A model generated the notes under the pieces. The model did no database searches, was not told the DNA's origin, and saw only the letters and a program-made list of their open reading frames with translations. Shown here piece after piece: positions 34,305 through 43,062 of a stretch of DNA of 64,000 bases. Source of the stretch: Pseudomonas libanensis (lineage in GTDB: Bacteria > Pseudomonadota > Gammaproteobacteria > Pseudomonadales > Pseudomonadaceae); contig NZ_JYLH01000014.1 in the NCBI RefSeq assembly GCF_001439685.1, positions 124,001-188,000 of the forward strand. The letters run 5' to 3'. How positions within the stretch are numbered: position 1 is the first letter of the stretch; the number at the start of each line of letters is the position of its first letter. Made by a program: the position numbers and the translations under genes.

Positions 34305-35903
34305 TTACTTCACCTGGGTGGTGGCGAAGTTATTCGTACCCAGAGGGCTTTGGATGAAGCCTTCTACGTTCTTGCGCATGGCGGTGAACAGTTTCGGGTA
34401 AGCCATGGGAAGCCAGGGTTGGTCCTTTTCGAAGACATCCTGTGCTTGTTCATAGAGCGCGGCCCGTTCGGCCGGTTCCGCGATTGCACGGGCTTTGTCG
34501 ATCAAGTCCTGAAACTCTTTGTTACACCAGCGGGCGTAGTTTTCGCCGTTTTTGGCTGCATCGCAACTCAGGTTCGGGGTGAGGAAGTTATCCGGGTCGC
34601 CGTTATCACCGACCCAGCCTGCCGAAACCATGTCGTGTTCGCCGTTTTTGGCACGCTTGAGCATCTCGCCCCATTCCATGACCTTGATATTGATTTTCAA
34701 GCCAATCTGGGCCAGGTCTGCTTGCATACGCTGGGCGCCCAGCATCGGGTTGGGGTTGGTCGGGCCGCCGCCGTTACGGGTGAACAGGGTGAACTCGGTG
34801 CCTTCCGGCACGCCGGCTTCCTTGAGCAGGGCGCGCGCCTTATCCAGGTCGCGCGGTGGGTTTTTCAGCTTTTCACTGAAACCCAGCAAGGTCGGCGGAT
34901 ACGGGCCGGTGCCCACGACTGCATTGCCTTTGCCGAACAGCGCTTCGGTATAACCGGCCTTGTCGAACGCGATGTTGATCGCGTGACGTACCCGGGCATC
35001 GCTCATGTATTTGCGAGTGGTGTTCAATGCGGTGTAGCTGGTGGTCATCGCCGCCAGTTCATCGACCTTCAGGTTCGGGTCTTTCTTGATGCTTGGAATG
35101 TCATCCGGCTTGGGGAACAACGCGATCTGACATTCGTTGGCCTTGAGCTTCTGCAGCCGCACGTTGTTATCGGTGGTGATCGCCAGAATCAGCGGGTCGA
35201 CCGCCGGCTTGCCGCGGAAGTAGTCCGGGTTGGCCTTGAAGCGCGCCTGGGCATCTTTCTGATATCGATTGAAGACGAATGGGCCAGTGCCGATAGGCTT
35301 GGCGTTGAGGTCTTCAGTTTTACCGGACTTGAGCAACTGGTCGGCGTATTCCTTCGAGTGGATTGAAGAGAATGCCATGCCCAGATCGGCCAGGAACGGA
35401 GCTTCAGGACGGGTCAGGGTAAAGACGACGGTGTGATCATCGGTCTTCTCTACGCTCTTGAGCAGTTCCTTGAAACCCATGCTTTCGAAATACGGGTAAC
35501 CCACGAGAGATTTGTTATGCCACGGGTGATTCGGGTCCAGCTGGCGCTGGAAGCTCCAAAGCACATCATCGGCGTTCATGTTGCGCGTGGGTTTGAAATA
35601 GTCGGTGGTGTGGAACTTGATGTCGTCACGCAGGTGGAAGGTGTAGGTCAGGCCATCGGCGCTGATTTCCGGCAGGTCTTTGGCCAGGGCAGGCACCACT
35701 TCTGTGGTGCCGGGCTTGAAGTCCACCAGACGGTTGAACATGGTTTCAGCGGCGGCGTCAGCGGTCACGGCGGTGGTGTACAGCACCGGGTCGAAACCTT
35801 CCGGGCTGGCTTCGGTGCAGACCACCAGCGGTTTGGCCGAAACGCCGATTGCCACGCTCAACAGCGCAGCGGCCATGGCGGCTTGTAGTGGGAGCATTTT
35901 CAT
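34305..35903 (-). CDS. Dipeptide-binding protein (DppA paralogue next to dppB)
   Basis: A 532-residue periplasmic solute-binding protein of the SBP_bac_5 family. A signal peptide covers residues 1-23 (ending GVSAKP), with no lipobox. Family segments are CTEASPEGFDPVLYT, YTFHLRDDIKFHTT, NADDVLWSFQR and GWVGDNGDPDNFL. From position (between opdP and dppB) it corresponds to what I recall as P. aeruginosa DppA4 (PA4502). It is one of four paralogues in this locus and the most diverged of the four by eye. Confidence 0.93.
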   Translation of the reverse strand: MKMLPLQAAMAAALLSVAIGVSAKPLVVCTEASPEGFDPVLYTTAVTADAAAETMFNRLVDFKPGTTEVVPALAKDLPEISADGLTYTFHLRDDIKFHTTDYFKPTRNMNADDVLWSFQRQLDPNHPWHNKSLVGYPYFESMGFKELLKSVEKTDDHTVVFTLTRPEAPFLADLGMAFSSIHSKEYADQLLKSGKTEDLNAKPIGTGPFVFNRYQKDAQARFKANPDYFRGKPAVDPLILAITTDNNVRLQKLKANECQIALFPKPDDIPSIKKDPNLKVDELAAMTTSYTALNTTRKYMSDARVRHAINIAFDKAGYTEALFGKGNAVVGTGPYPPTLLGFSEKLKNPPRDLDKARALLKEAGVPEGTEFTLFTRNGGGPTNPNPMLGAQRMQADLAQIGLKINIKVMEWGEMLKRAKNGEHDMVSAGWVGDNGDPDNFLTPNLSCDAAKNGENYARWCNKEFQDLIDKARAIAEPAERAALYEQAQDVFEKDQPWLPMAYPKLFTAMRKNVEGFIQSPLGTNNFATTQVK

Positions 35904-35983
35904 TCAGAGCCCTCTGCAATCGATGGAGCCAGAAAAGCGTAGGCGGCGGGCTCGTCCTGAGCTCGCCGCCTGCCTGGCACTAA

Positions 35984-37378
35984 TTAAAGAATGTTGAACG
36001 GGATGGTGGTGACCAGACGGAACTCTTTGATGCTGCCGTCGGACTGGAACTCGCTGCCACGGTGCTCAACATAAGTTGCGCGTACGGTGGTGGCTTTGAG
36101 TGGGCCGCTCTGCAGAGCGTAAGAGGCGCCTACACCATATTCCTGGTGCTTCTCGCCGTCCTGGGACTGGATGCCGTCGTAGGCGAACTTGGCCCGGCCA
36201 TTGTTGCCGGTGTAGTGGGTACCGTCGATGCCCCAACCGCGTGCCGAGTAGGCATTGAACTTCAGGCCTGGTACGCCGTATTCAGCCATGTTGATGGCAT
36301 AGGCGATCTGGAAGGATTTCTCGTTCGGGCCGTTGAAGTCAGACGTCAGGGAGTTGGCCAGGTAGATGCCGTTGGTTTCGTGCAGGTAGTCGAAGTACTC
36401 GTTACCGTTCACTTGCTGGTAACCGAAGGTCAGGCTGTGTGCCTGGTGAGTCAGGCCCAGGGAGAGGGAGAAGGTATCGTTGTCGATTTCCCCCATCTCT
36501 TTTTTGCCTTCATCGACGGTCTTGTAGTAGTTGAAACCGGTGGTCAGGCCCAGTTGCTGAGCGTCGCCCAATTCGTGGGTAGCGCCGAAGTAGTACTGGT
36601 TCCAGAAGTCCTTCACGTTGGCGGCGAAGAAGCTGGTCTTCAGGCTTTTCAGCGGCTGGTAGTTCACGCCCAGGGTGGACACTTTGTCGGTTTCTGCGCC
36701 ATTGCCGTATTCGGTACGGAATTTCGACAGGCTCTGCTCGCTACGTGGCGAAACGCGGTCAAACACGCCGCCCTGGAAGGACAGGTTGCTGAACTCTTCA
36801 CTGTTGAAGCTCACACCCTGGAAGCTGGAAGGCAGGGCACGGTTGCCGATGGTGTCGACGATGCCGCTGCTGAAGTTCTGGCGGCCGGCGGTCAGGGTGG
36901 TGTTGGACACGCGGAATTGCACGTTGGCCAGGCCCAGTTTGCTCCACTGGTCGACGGCGTCGCCGTTGGAGTCCGCCAGGGTACGGTTGGAGCCACCCTT
37001 GATGTCACGTTTGCTGCGGTCCAGTACCAGGGCGTTGTAGACCGCTACTTCGGTCTTGACCCCAACGGTGCCCTGGGTGAAACCCGAGCTGGCATTGAGG
37101 ATGGTGCCCTGCACCCAGTTGGTACGGTTGCGATCAGTCAGGGTCTGGCCGTGTTTCTGGTAGGCGAAGGTGCCCCCACGGTATTTGCTTTCATGGGAGT
37201 ACCAGTTACGCGTGGTGCCGCCCAGGCTGAAATCTTCAATGAAGCCCTTGGCCTCGCCTTGGGCGCTGGTGCCGGCCAATGTGGTAGGAACGAAGTCCTG
37301 GCTGGCGGGTTCAGCATAGGCGGTGGCCGTGATGCTGCTGATGGCCAGGGCCAGAAGCGCTTTGCTGCTCAGTTTCAT
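35984..37378 (-). CDS. opdP: OprD-family porin, probable dipeptide channel OpdP
   Basis: A 464-residue outer-membrane channel. A signal peptide (1-22, ending TAYAEP) precedes an 18-strand OprD-like barrel that ends TTIPFNIL. Family landmarks include GFIEDFSLGGTTRNWYS near the N-terminus and the basic-ladder region. AAAGGAG precedes the ATG. OprD members take up basic amino acids and peptides, and the location inside the dipeptide locus supports OpdP (OccD3). It probably delivers dipeptides to the adjacent binding proteins. Confidence 0.9.
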   Translation of the reverse strand: MKLSSKALLALAISSITATAYAEPASQDFVPTTLAGTSAQGEAKGFIEDFSLGGTTRNWYSHESKYRGGTFAYQKHGQTLTDRNRTNWVQGTILNASSGFTQGTVGVKTEVAVYNALVLDRSKRDIKGGSNRTLADSNGDAVDQWSKLGLANVQFRVSNTTLTAGRQNFSSGIVDTIGNRALPSSFQGVSFNSEEFSNLSFQGGVFDRVSPRSEQSLSKFRTEYGNGAETDKVSTLGVNYQPLKSLKTSFFAANVKDFWNQYYFGATHELGDAQQLGLTTGFNYYKTVDEGKKEMGEIDNDTFSLSLGLTHQAHSLTFGYQQVNGNEYFDYLHETNGIYLANSLTSDFNGPNEKSFQIAYAINMAEYGVPGLKFNAYSARGWGIDGTHYTGNNGRAKFAYDGIQSQDGEKHQEYGVGASYALQSGPLKATTVRATYVEHRGSEFQSDGSIKEFRLVTTIPFNIL

Positions 37379-37548
37379 GGGTGAAGCTCCTTTGGTTCTC
37401 TTTTTAATGCCGGTCTTTTTAGGTGAACCGGCTATTGGGTGTGGAACTCATTCAAGCCTTTGCAAACGTTTGGCGTAGGAATTTTCCCGACAAAAGCCTG
37501 CACGTTTGCCGGAGAGCCGACTTCGCTCCCCGCAATCCGGTTATTTTC
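37379..37548 (-). promoter_or_regulatory. Region between the third binding-protein gene and opdP
   Basis: A GC-rich imperfect hairpin (about 37508-37540: GGAGAGC against GCTCCCC, flanked by CCGG) follows the upstream gene's stop and is trailed on the minus strand by a short TTTTG tract, a weak terminator candidate. The remainder probably holds the opdP promoter, although I cannot define its boxes. Confidence 0.3.
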
Positions 37549-39153
37549 TTATGGGGTAATGCTGACGCCCGAGAACACGTTGCGGCCGAAGGGGCTCACC
37601 TTGAAACCTTCGACTTTGGCGCTTAACGGCTGGTTGACCGTCGAGTGGGCGATGGGCGTGATCGGCACCTGCTGCTTGAGCAGTTGCTGCGCCTGTTTGT
37701 ACAGAACAGTCCTTTGTTCGCGGTCGGTCACGACCTTGGCTTGCTTGATCAGCTTGTCGTACGCCGGGTCACACCACATGGAGTAGTTGTTCCCGCCGAT
37801 GGCGTCGCAGCTGTAGAGGGTGCCGAGCCAGTTGTCCGGGTCACCGTTGTCGCCGGTCCAGCCGATCAGGCTGACATCGTGCTCACCGTTCTTGGTGCGC
37901 TTGATGTACTCGCCCCATTCATAGCTGACGATTTTGACCTTGAGGCCGATCTTGGCCCAGTCGTTCTGCAGCATCTCGGCCATCAGCTTGGCGTTGGGGT
38001 TGTACGGGCGTTGCACCGGCATGGCCCACAGGGTGATCTCGGTGCCTTCCTTGACGCCGGCAGCCTTGAGCAATTCCTTGGCTTTTTCCGGGTTGTAGGC
38101 AGCGTCCTTGATGCTGTCGTCGTAGGACCATTGCGTCGGCGGCATGGCGTTGACCGCCAGTTGCCCGGCGCCCTGGTACACGGCATTCAGGATGCTCTGC
38201 TTGTTCACTGCCATGTCCAATGCCTGGCGGACCTCGAGCTGGTCGAAGGGCTTATGGCGCACGTTGTAGGAGATATAGCCGAGGTTGAAGCCGGGTTTGG
38301 TCAGCAGTTGCAGGTTCGGGTCAGTCTTGAGGGCTTCGACATCGGCGGGGCGTGGATGCAGGGTGACCTGGCATTCGCCGGCCTTGAGCTTCTGTACCCG
38401 CACCGAGGCATCGGTATTGATGGCAAAGATCAGTTGGTCCAGCTTGACCCGGCTCGGGTCCCAGTACTGTTTGTTGCCCACATAACGGATCTGCGAGTCT
38501 TTCTGGTAGCGCTGGAACACGAAAGGGCCAGTGCCGATCGGCTTCTGGTTGATATCGCTGGGTCGTCCTTGCTTGAGCAACTGCTCGGCGTATTCGGCCG
38601 AGAGGATGGCGGCAAAGCTCATGGCGATGTTCTGCACGAACGCGGCGTCGACCGTGTTCAAGGTCATCACCACGGTGTAGGGGCCGGTTTTCTCGACCTT
38701 GGCGATGTTCTTGTTCAGGCTCATCCCGTTGAAGTACGGAAACTCGGTAGGGTAGGCCTTGCGGAACGGGTGGTCGGGGTCAAGCATGCGGTTGAAGGTA
38801 AACAGCACGTCGTCGGCGTTGAAGTCCCGCGTCGGCTTGAATTCCTTGTTGCTGTGGAACTTCACCCCTTCACGCAGGTGAAACGTATAGGTCAGCCCGT
38901 CTTCGGAGATATCCCACTTGGTTGCCAGCCCTGGCACCACGTCGGTGGCGCCTTTTTCGAACTCGACCAGGCGGTTGTACAACGGCTCTGCGGCATCGTT
39001 GTCGGTGGCGGTGGTGTATTGCGCAGTATCAAAACCTGCCGGGCTGCCTTCGGAGCAGAAAACCAGGCTCTTCTTCTCGGCGGCTTGGCCCATGGTGGCC
39101 ACGGCCAGCAGGCTGGAGGCAAACATCGCGGATAGAACGGTGGTATGGCGCAT
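37549..39153 (-). CDS. Dipeptide-binding protein paralogue
   Basis: A 534-residue SBP_bac_5 periplasmic protein. A signal peptide (1-24, ending GQAAEK) precedes CSEGSPAGFDTAQYTT, LREGVKFHSN, NADDVLFTFNRMLDPDHPF and GWTGDNGDPDNWL. Together with the 39458 and 41345 genes it makes a closely similar trio, most likely arisen by tandem duplication, with different peptide preferences expected. It probably serves DppBCDF. By position it resembles P. aeruginosa DppA3. Confidence 0.93.
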   Translation of the reverse strand: MRHTTVLSAMFASSLLAVATMGQAAEKKSLVFCSEGSPAGFDTAQYTTATDNDAAEPLYNRLVEFEKGATDVVPGLATKWDISEDGLTYTFHLREGVKFHSNKEFKPTRDFNADDVLFTFNRMLDPDHPFRKAYPTEFPYFNGMSLNKNIAKVEKTGPYTVVMTLNTVDAAFVQNIAMSFAAILSAEYAEQLLKQGRPSDINQKPIGTGPFVFQRYQKDSQIRYVGNKQYWDPSRVKLDQLIFAINTDASVRVQKLKAGECQVTLHPRPADVEALKTDPNLQLLTKPGFNLGYISYNVRHKPFDQLEVRQALDMAVNKQSILNAVYQGAGQLAVNAMPPTQWSYDDSIKDAAYNPEKAKELLKAAGVKEGTEITLWAMPVQRPYNPNAKLMAEMLQNDWAKIGLKVKIVSYEWGEYIKRTKNGEHDVSLIGWTGDNGDPDNWLGTLYSCDAIGGNNYSMWCDPAYDKLIKQAKVVTDREQRTVLYKQAQQLLKQQVPITPIAHSTVNQPLSAKVEGFKVSPFGRNVFSGVSITP

Positions 39154-39457
39154 GACAATCCCGATCCTTGTTTGTAGTTATCAACAGCGAACCACCTCTC
39201 TGGCGTACGGCCAGGGAGATATCACTGATCCCACACACAGCAAGTGCCTTTCCCAGAATGATGCCTCTGCTGTCCTACGACGTTATGGGGCGCGGACACT
39301 GCAGTAAATGCGTCAATTCTGACTGGCCTTGTAGGTAACGGAGACACGGGGCGCAGTTCGTTGCTGTAGGACGCAACGCTTAACAACGTGGTCTGTTTCC
39401 TATGGCCCTGGCAGATGGAATAACGGCGACGTTATAAAACGTCGCCGTTATTGATCC
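39154..39457. other. 304-base gap between binding-protein genes
   Basis: No gene is supported here. It holds a strong hairpin at 39419-39452 near the 3' end of the next gene and otherwise the upstream region of the 37549 gene. In P. aeruginosa a regulator (psdR) and a dipeptidase gene lie at about this point as I recall; neither is present here. Confidence 0.5.
39419..39452 (-). terminator. Hairpin after the second binding-protein gene
   Basis: AATAACGGCGACGTT, loop ATAA, AACGTCGCCGTTATT: perfect 15-bp arms ending six bases from the stop codon of the 39458 gene. The stem is strong but only a short T-rich end (TTATTCC) follows, so it may be a terminator or a 3' stabiliser. Confidence 0.65.
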
Positions 39458-41086
39458 TTACTTGCCGCTGACGCTAACGCCGTAGAAGGAGTTCAAGCCA
39501 AACGGGCTGATCTTGAAGTCCTGTACGGTATTACGCATGGGTTGATACACCGTCGAGTGCGCGATAGGTGTCATCGGAACTGCATCTTTGAGGATATGTT
39601 GCGCCTGCTTGTACAGCTCGGTGCGTTTGGCGACATCCGACGTGGCCTTGGCTTCTTTCACGATGCCGTCGAATTTTTTGTCGCACCACTTGGAGAAGTT
39701 GTTACCAGACAGCGAATCGCAGCCGAACAGTACGTTCAGCCAGTTGTCCGGGTCACCATTGTCGCCGCTCCAGCCAATGATCATGGCCTGGTTCTCGCCG
39801 CCTTTGGAACGCTTGATGTACTCGCCCCATTCATAGCTGGTGATCTTGACCTTCAGGCCGATCTTGGACCAGTCGTTCTGCAGCATTTCAGCCATCAGCT
39901 TGGCGTTCGGGTTGTACGGACGCTGAACCGGCATCGCCCACAGGACGATTTCGGTACCTTCCTTGACGCCGGCTTCCTTGAGCAGCGCCTTGGCTTTTTC
40001 AGGGTCGTACTGGGCGTCCTTGATGCTGGTGTCGTAGGACCATTGGGTCGGCGGCATGGCGTTGACGGCCAGTTGACCGGCGCCCTGGTACACCGAGTCA
40101 ATGATCTGCTGCTTGTTCACCGCCATGTCCAGCGCCTGGCGTACGCGCAGGTCAGCCAGCGGGTTTGGCTGGTCGCTGCCCTTGACCTTGTCCATGACGT
40201 TGTAGGCAACGTAGCCCAGGTTGAAACCGGCCTGGTGCGGCAGTTTCAGGTCCTTGTCTTCGCCCAGGGCCTTGAGGTCGGCCGGACGCGGGAACAGGGT
40301 GATCTGGCATTCGTTTTTCTTGAGCTTCTGGATACGCACCGACGGGTCAGTGGTGATGGCGAAGATCAGGTTGTCGATCTTCACATCTTCCGGTTTCCAG
40401 TAGTCCTTGTTGCCGGTGTAGCGAATGTTCGAATCTTTCTGGTAGCTCTTGAACACGAACGGGCCAGTGCCGACCGGCTTCTGGTTGATGTCGGCGGGCT
40501 TGCCTTCCTTCAACAGCTGCGCGGCATATTCGGCGGACTGGATCGACGCGAAGCTCATGGCCAGGTTCTGGATGAAAGCCGCGTCCACGGTGCCAAGAGT
40601 GAACTTGACGGTGTGGTCATCGACTTTCTCGATGTTCTTGATATTGGTGTCCATCCCCATGTCCGTGAAGTATGGGAACTCGGTGGGGTAGGCCTTACGG
40701 AATGGATCGTCTTTATTGATCATCCGGTTGAAGGTGAACAGTACGTCGTCAGCCGAGAATTCACGAGTAGGCTTGAAGTACGGGGTGGTATGGAACTTGA
40801 CGCCTTCGCGAAGGTGGAAGGTGTACGTCAGGCCATCCGGGGACACGTCCCAGCGGGTGGCCAGGCCAGGAACCACGGCGGTGCCGCCACGTTCGAACTG
40901 GCTCAGGCGGTTGAACATGGTTTCGGCCGAGGCATCGAAGTCTGTTCCGGTGGTGTACTGGCCTGGGTCGAAACCGGCCGGGCTCCCTTCGGAGCAGAAC
41001 ACCAGGTTAGTTGCCGCAAGGGCTGCAGGGGCGGCGGCCATAAGGCCCGCGCTCACTAATAACGGAAGGACTGCGTGTTTAAGCAT
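39458..41086 (-). CDS. Dipeptide-binding protein paralogue
   Basis: A 542-residue SBP_bac_5 periplasmic protein. The start at 41086 is preferred over 41110, because GAGG lies just upstream and the signal peptide (MLKHAVLPLLVSAGL, ending AALAAT) begins there. Motifs are CSEGSPAGFDPGQYTT, LREGVKFHTT, SADDVLFTFNRM and GWSGDNGDPDNWL. It is very similar to the two flanking paralogues. It ends at a 15-bp hairpin. Confidence 0.93.
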   Translation of the reverse strand: MLKHAVLPLLVSAGLMAAAPAALAATNLVFCSEGSPAGFDPGQYTTGTDFDASAETMFNRLSQFERGGTAVVPGLATRWDVSPDGLTYTFHLREGVKFHTTPYFKPTREFSADDVLFTFNRMINKDDPFRKAYPTEFPYFTDMGMDTNIKNIEKVDDHTVKFTLGTVDAAFIQNLAMSFASIQSAEYAAQLLKEGKPADINQKPVGTGPFVFKSYQKDSNIRYTGNKDYWKPEDVKIDNLIFAITTDPSVRIQKLKKNECQITLFPRPADLKALGEDKDLKLPHQAGFNLGYVAYNVMDKVKGSDQPNPLADLRVRQALDMAVNKQQIIDSVYQGAGQLAVNAMPPTQWSYDTSIKDAQYDPEKAKALLKEAGVKEGTEIVLWAMPVQRPYNPNAKLMAEMLQNDWSKIGLKVKITSYEWGEYIKRSKGGENQAMIIGWSGDNGDPDNWLNVLFGCDSLSGNNFSKWCDKKFDGIVKEAKATSDVAKRTELYKQAQHILKDAVPMTPIAHSTVYQPMRNTVQDFKISPFGLNSFYGVSVSGK

Positions 41087-41296
41087 GTTGGCCTCATGAT
41101 TTGTTGTCATTTTTGGTGGTGAGGGCGACCTCGTGAGTCGGCCTGCGGATACTTATGCAGGCGCCATACCCAATGCAAGATGCAGAGCGGCCAGGAGCGG
41201 CAAACAGTGGTACGAACGTACAGGAATGTCGCAATTATGAAAGTTTCGACACAAATATGCCTGTTTGGAGGGTTTTTTCGGTGCAATAGGCGCACC

Positions 41297-41337
41297 CAAA
41301 AAGCCCATCCGAGGCGTCTAGCGCACTCGGTTGGGGC
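41297..41337 (-). terminator. Probable terminator of the first binding-protein gene
   Basis: Minus strand GCCCC-AA-CCGAG, a twelve-base loop, CTCGG-AT-GGGC and then TTTTTGGG, just after the stop at 41345. The interrupted stem makes it moderate. Confidence 0.55.
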
Positions 41338-41344
41338 GCTGTTG

Positions 41345-42946
41345 TTACTTATCTAGACTCACGCCATAGAACGGCGTGAGCCCGAAGGGGCTGATCTTGA
41401 AGTCGCGCACTTCCTTGCGCAAAGGCTGGAAAACCGTCGAGTTCGCAATAGGCGTTATAGGTAATTGTTCCTTAAGGATTTTTTGTGCCTGTTGATACCA
41501 CCTGATGCGCTGCTCGCGGTCGTTGCTGACCTTGGCTTGTTGCACCAGTGTGTCGTAGGCCGGGTTACACCATTTGGCGTAGTTGCTGCCCTTGACTGCG
41601 GCACAACTGTAGAGCACGCCGAGCCAGTTATCCGGGTCGCCGTTATCACCGGTCCAGCCGTAAATCATTGCATCGTGCTCGCCATTCTTGGCGCGCTTTA
41701 TGTATTCCCCCCACTCATAGCTGACGATGTTGGCCGTGATGCCGACCTTGGCCCAATCCTGTTGGATCATTTGCGCGGACATGCGCGCATTCGGGTTGGA
41801 GGCGCGCTGCACGGTCATCGCCCACAGATCGATGGTGGTACCTGGTGCAACCCCTGCTTCTTTTAGTAGCAACCGCGCCTTGGCCGGATCATGGGGCGCG
41901 TCTTGGATTTTCGGGTCATAAGACCACTGCGCCGGTGGCAATGCGTTCTGCGCCAATTGTCCGGCGCCCTGGTATACGGCCTTGATGATTGCAGGCTTGT
42001 CGATGGCCATGTCCAGAGCCTGGCGCACCTTGAGCTGGTCCAGCGGCGGGTGGGTCACGTTGTAGGCCAGGAAGCCCAGGTTGAAGCCGGCTTGCTGCAA
42101 CACACGCAGGTTGGGATCTTGTTTCATCACCTCGATATCGGCGGGGCGCGGGTAACCGCTGACCTGGCATTCGCCGGCCTTGAGTTTCTGCAGGCGCGCG
42201 GCGGCGTCCGGGGTGATGGCGAACACCAGGTTGTCGAGCTTCACGTCCTCGGGTTTCCAATACTGTTTATTGGCCGCATAGCGAATTTGCGAGTCTTTCT
42301 GGTAACGCTTGAACACAAATGGCCCGGTGCCGACCGGTTTTTGATTGATCTGCTCGGGCTTGCCTTCTTTCAGAAGCTGCGCGGCATATTCAGCCGATTG
42401 CACCGAGGCAAAACTCATGGCCAGGTTCTGTACAAACGCAGCATCGACATTATTCAGATTGAAACGCACGGTGTGTTCGTCGAGCTTGTCGATGCTCTTG
42501 ATCGTGGTGTTCAAGCCCATGTCGGTGAAGTAGGGCGATTCGGACGGGTAGGCCTTGCGAAACGGGCTGTCGGCATCGAGCAAGCGATTGAAGGTGAACA
42601 GCACGTCATCGGCGTTGAAGTTGCGGGTCGGTGTGAAGAAGTCGGTGGTGTGGAACTTGACGCCATCGCGCAGGTGGAAGGTGTATGTCAGACCGTCCTT
42701 AGAAACATCCCAACTTGTGGCCAGACCAGGTTCTACCTCGGTGCCGCCGCGTTTGAATTGGGTAAGGCGGTTGAACACGGTTTCGGCGGACGCATCGAAG
42801 TCGGTGCCGCTGGTGTACTGGCTCGGGTCGAAGCCGGCGGGGCTGGCTTCGGAGCAGTAGACCAGGGTGGTAGCGGCGTGGGCCATTGGTATAAAAGCTA
42901 GAAAGCTTGCGGCGAGGAGCGCTGATTTGACGGCGATTCTTTCCAT
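41345..42946 (-). CDS. Dipeptide-binding protein paralogue (first gene of the dpp locus)
   Basis: A 533-residue SBP_bac_5 periplasmic protein. A signal peptide (1-24, ending AHAATT) precedes CSEASPAGFDPSQYTS, LRDGVKFHTT, NADDVLFTFNRLLD and GWTGDNGDPDNWL. AGGGG precedes the ATG. By position it matches P. aeruginosa DppA1 (PA4496), next to which I recall the SIMPL gene PA4495; here an unrelated 2.8-kb gene lies between. Its own promoter must lie within 42947-42990. Confidence 0.93.
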   Translation of the reverse strand: MERIAVKSALLAASFLAFIPMAHAATTLVYCSEASPAGFDPSQYTSGTDFDASAETVFNRLTQFKRGGTEVEPGLATSWDVSKDGLTYTFHLRDGVKFHTTDFFTPTRNFNADDVLFTFNRLLDADSPFRKAYPSESPYFTDMGLNTTIKSIDKLDEHTVRFNLNNVDAAFVQNLAMSFASVQSAEYAAQLLKEGKPEQINQKPVGTGPFVFKRYQKDSQIRYAANKQYWKPEDVKLDNLVFAITPDAAARLQKLKAGECQVSGYPRPADIEVMKQDPNLRVLQQAGFNLGFLAYNVTHPPLDQLKVRQALDMAIDKPAIIKAVYQGAGQLAQNALPPAQWSYDPKIQDAPHDPAKARLLLKEAGVAPGTTIDLWAMTVQRASNPNARMSAQMIQQDWAKVGITANIVSYEWGEYIKRAKNGEHDAMIYGWTGDNGDPDNWLGVLYSCAAVKGSNYAKWCNPAYDTLVQQAKVSNDREQRIRWYQQAQKILKEQLPITPIANSTVFQPLRKEVRDFKISPFGLTPFYGVSLDK

Positions 42947-42990
42947 GGAGACCCCTGAAATGGCAGGCAGACCAAAGCTGCCTGAACGAA

Positions 42991-43018
42991 AACGGCGGTC
43001 ACCGAGGTTACCGCCGTT
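42991..43018 (-). terminator. Terminator of the orphan effector-like gene
   Basis: AACGGCGGTAACC and GGTGACCGCCGTT pair on the minus strand and are followed by TTTTCGTT, 45 bases after the stop at 43063. It separates that gene from the dpp locus. Confidence 0.75.
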
Positions 43019-43062
43019 CTGGTTACTCAGGTAGGGGCATGTGCATCAAATGGTGCCCTTGA

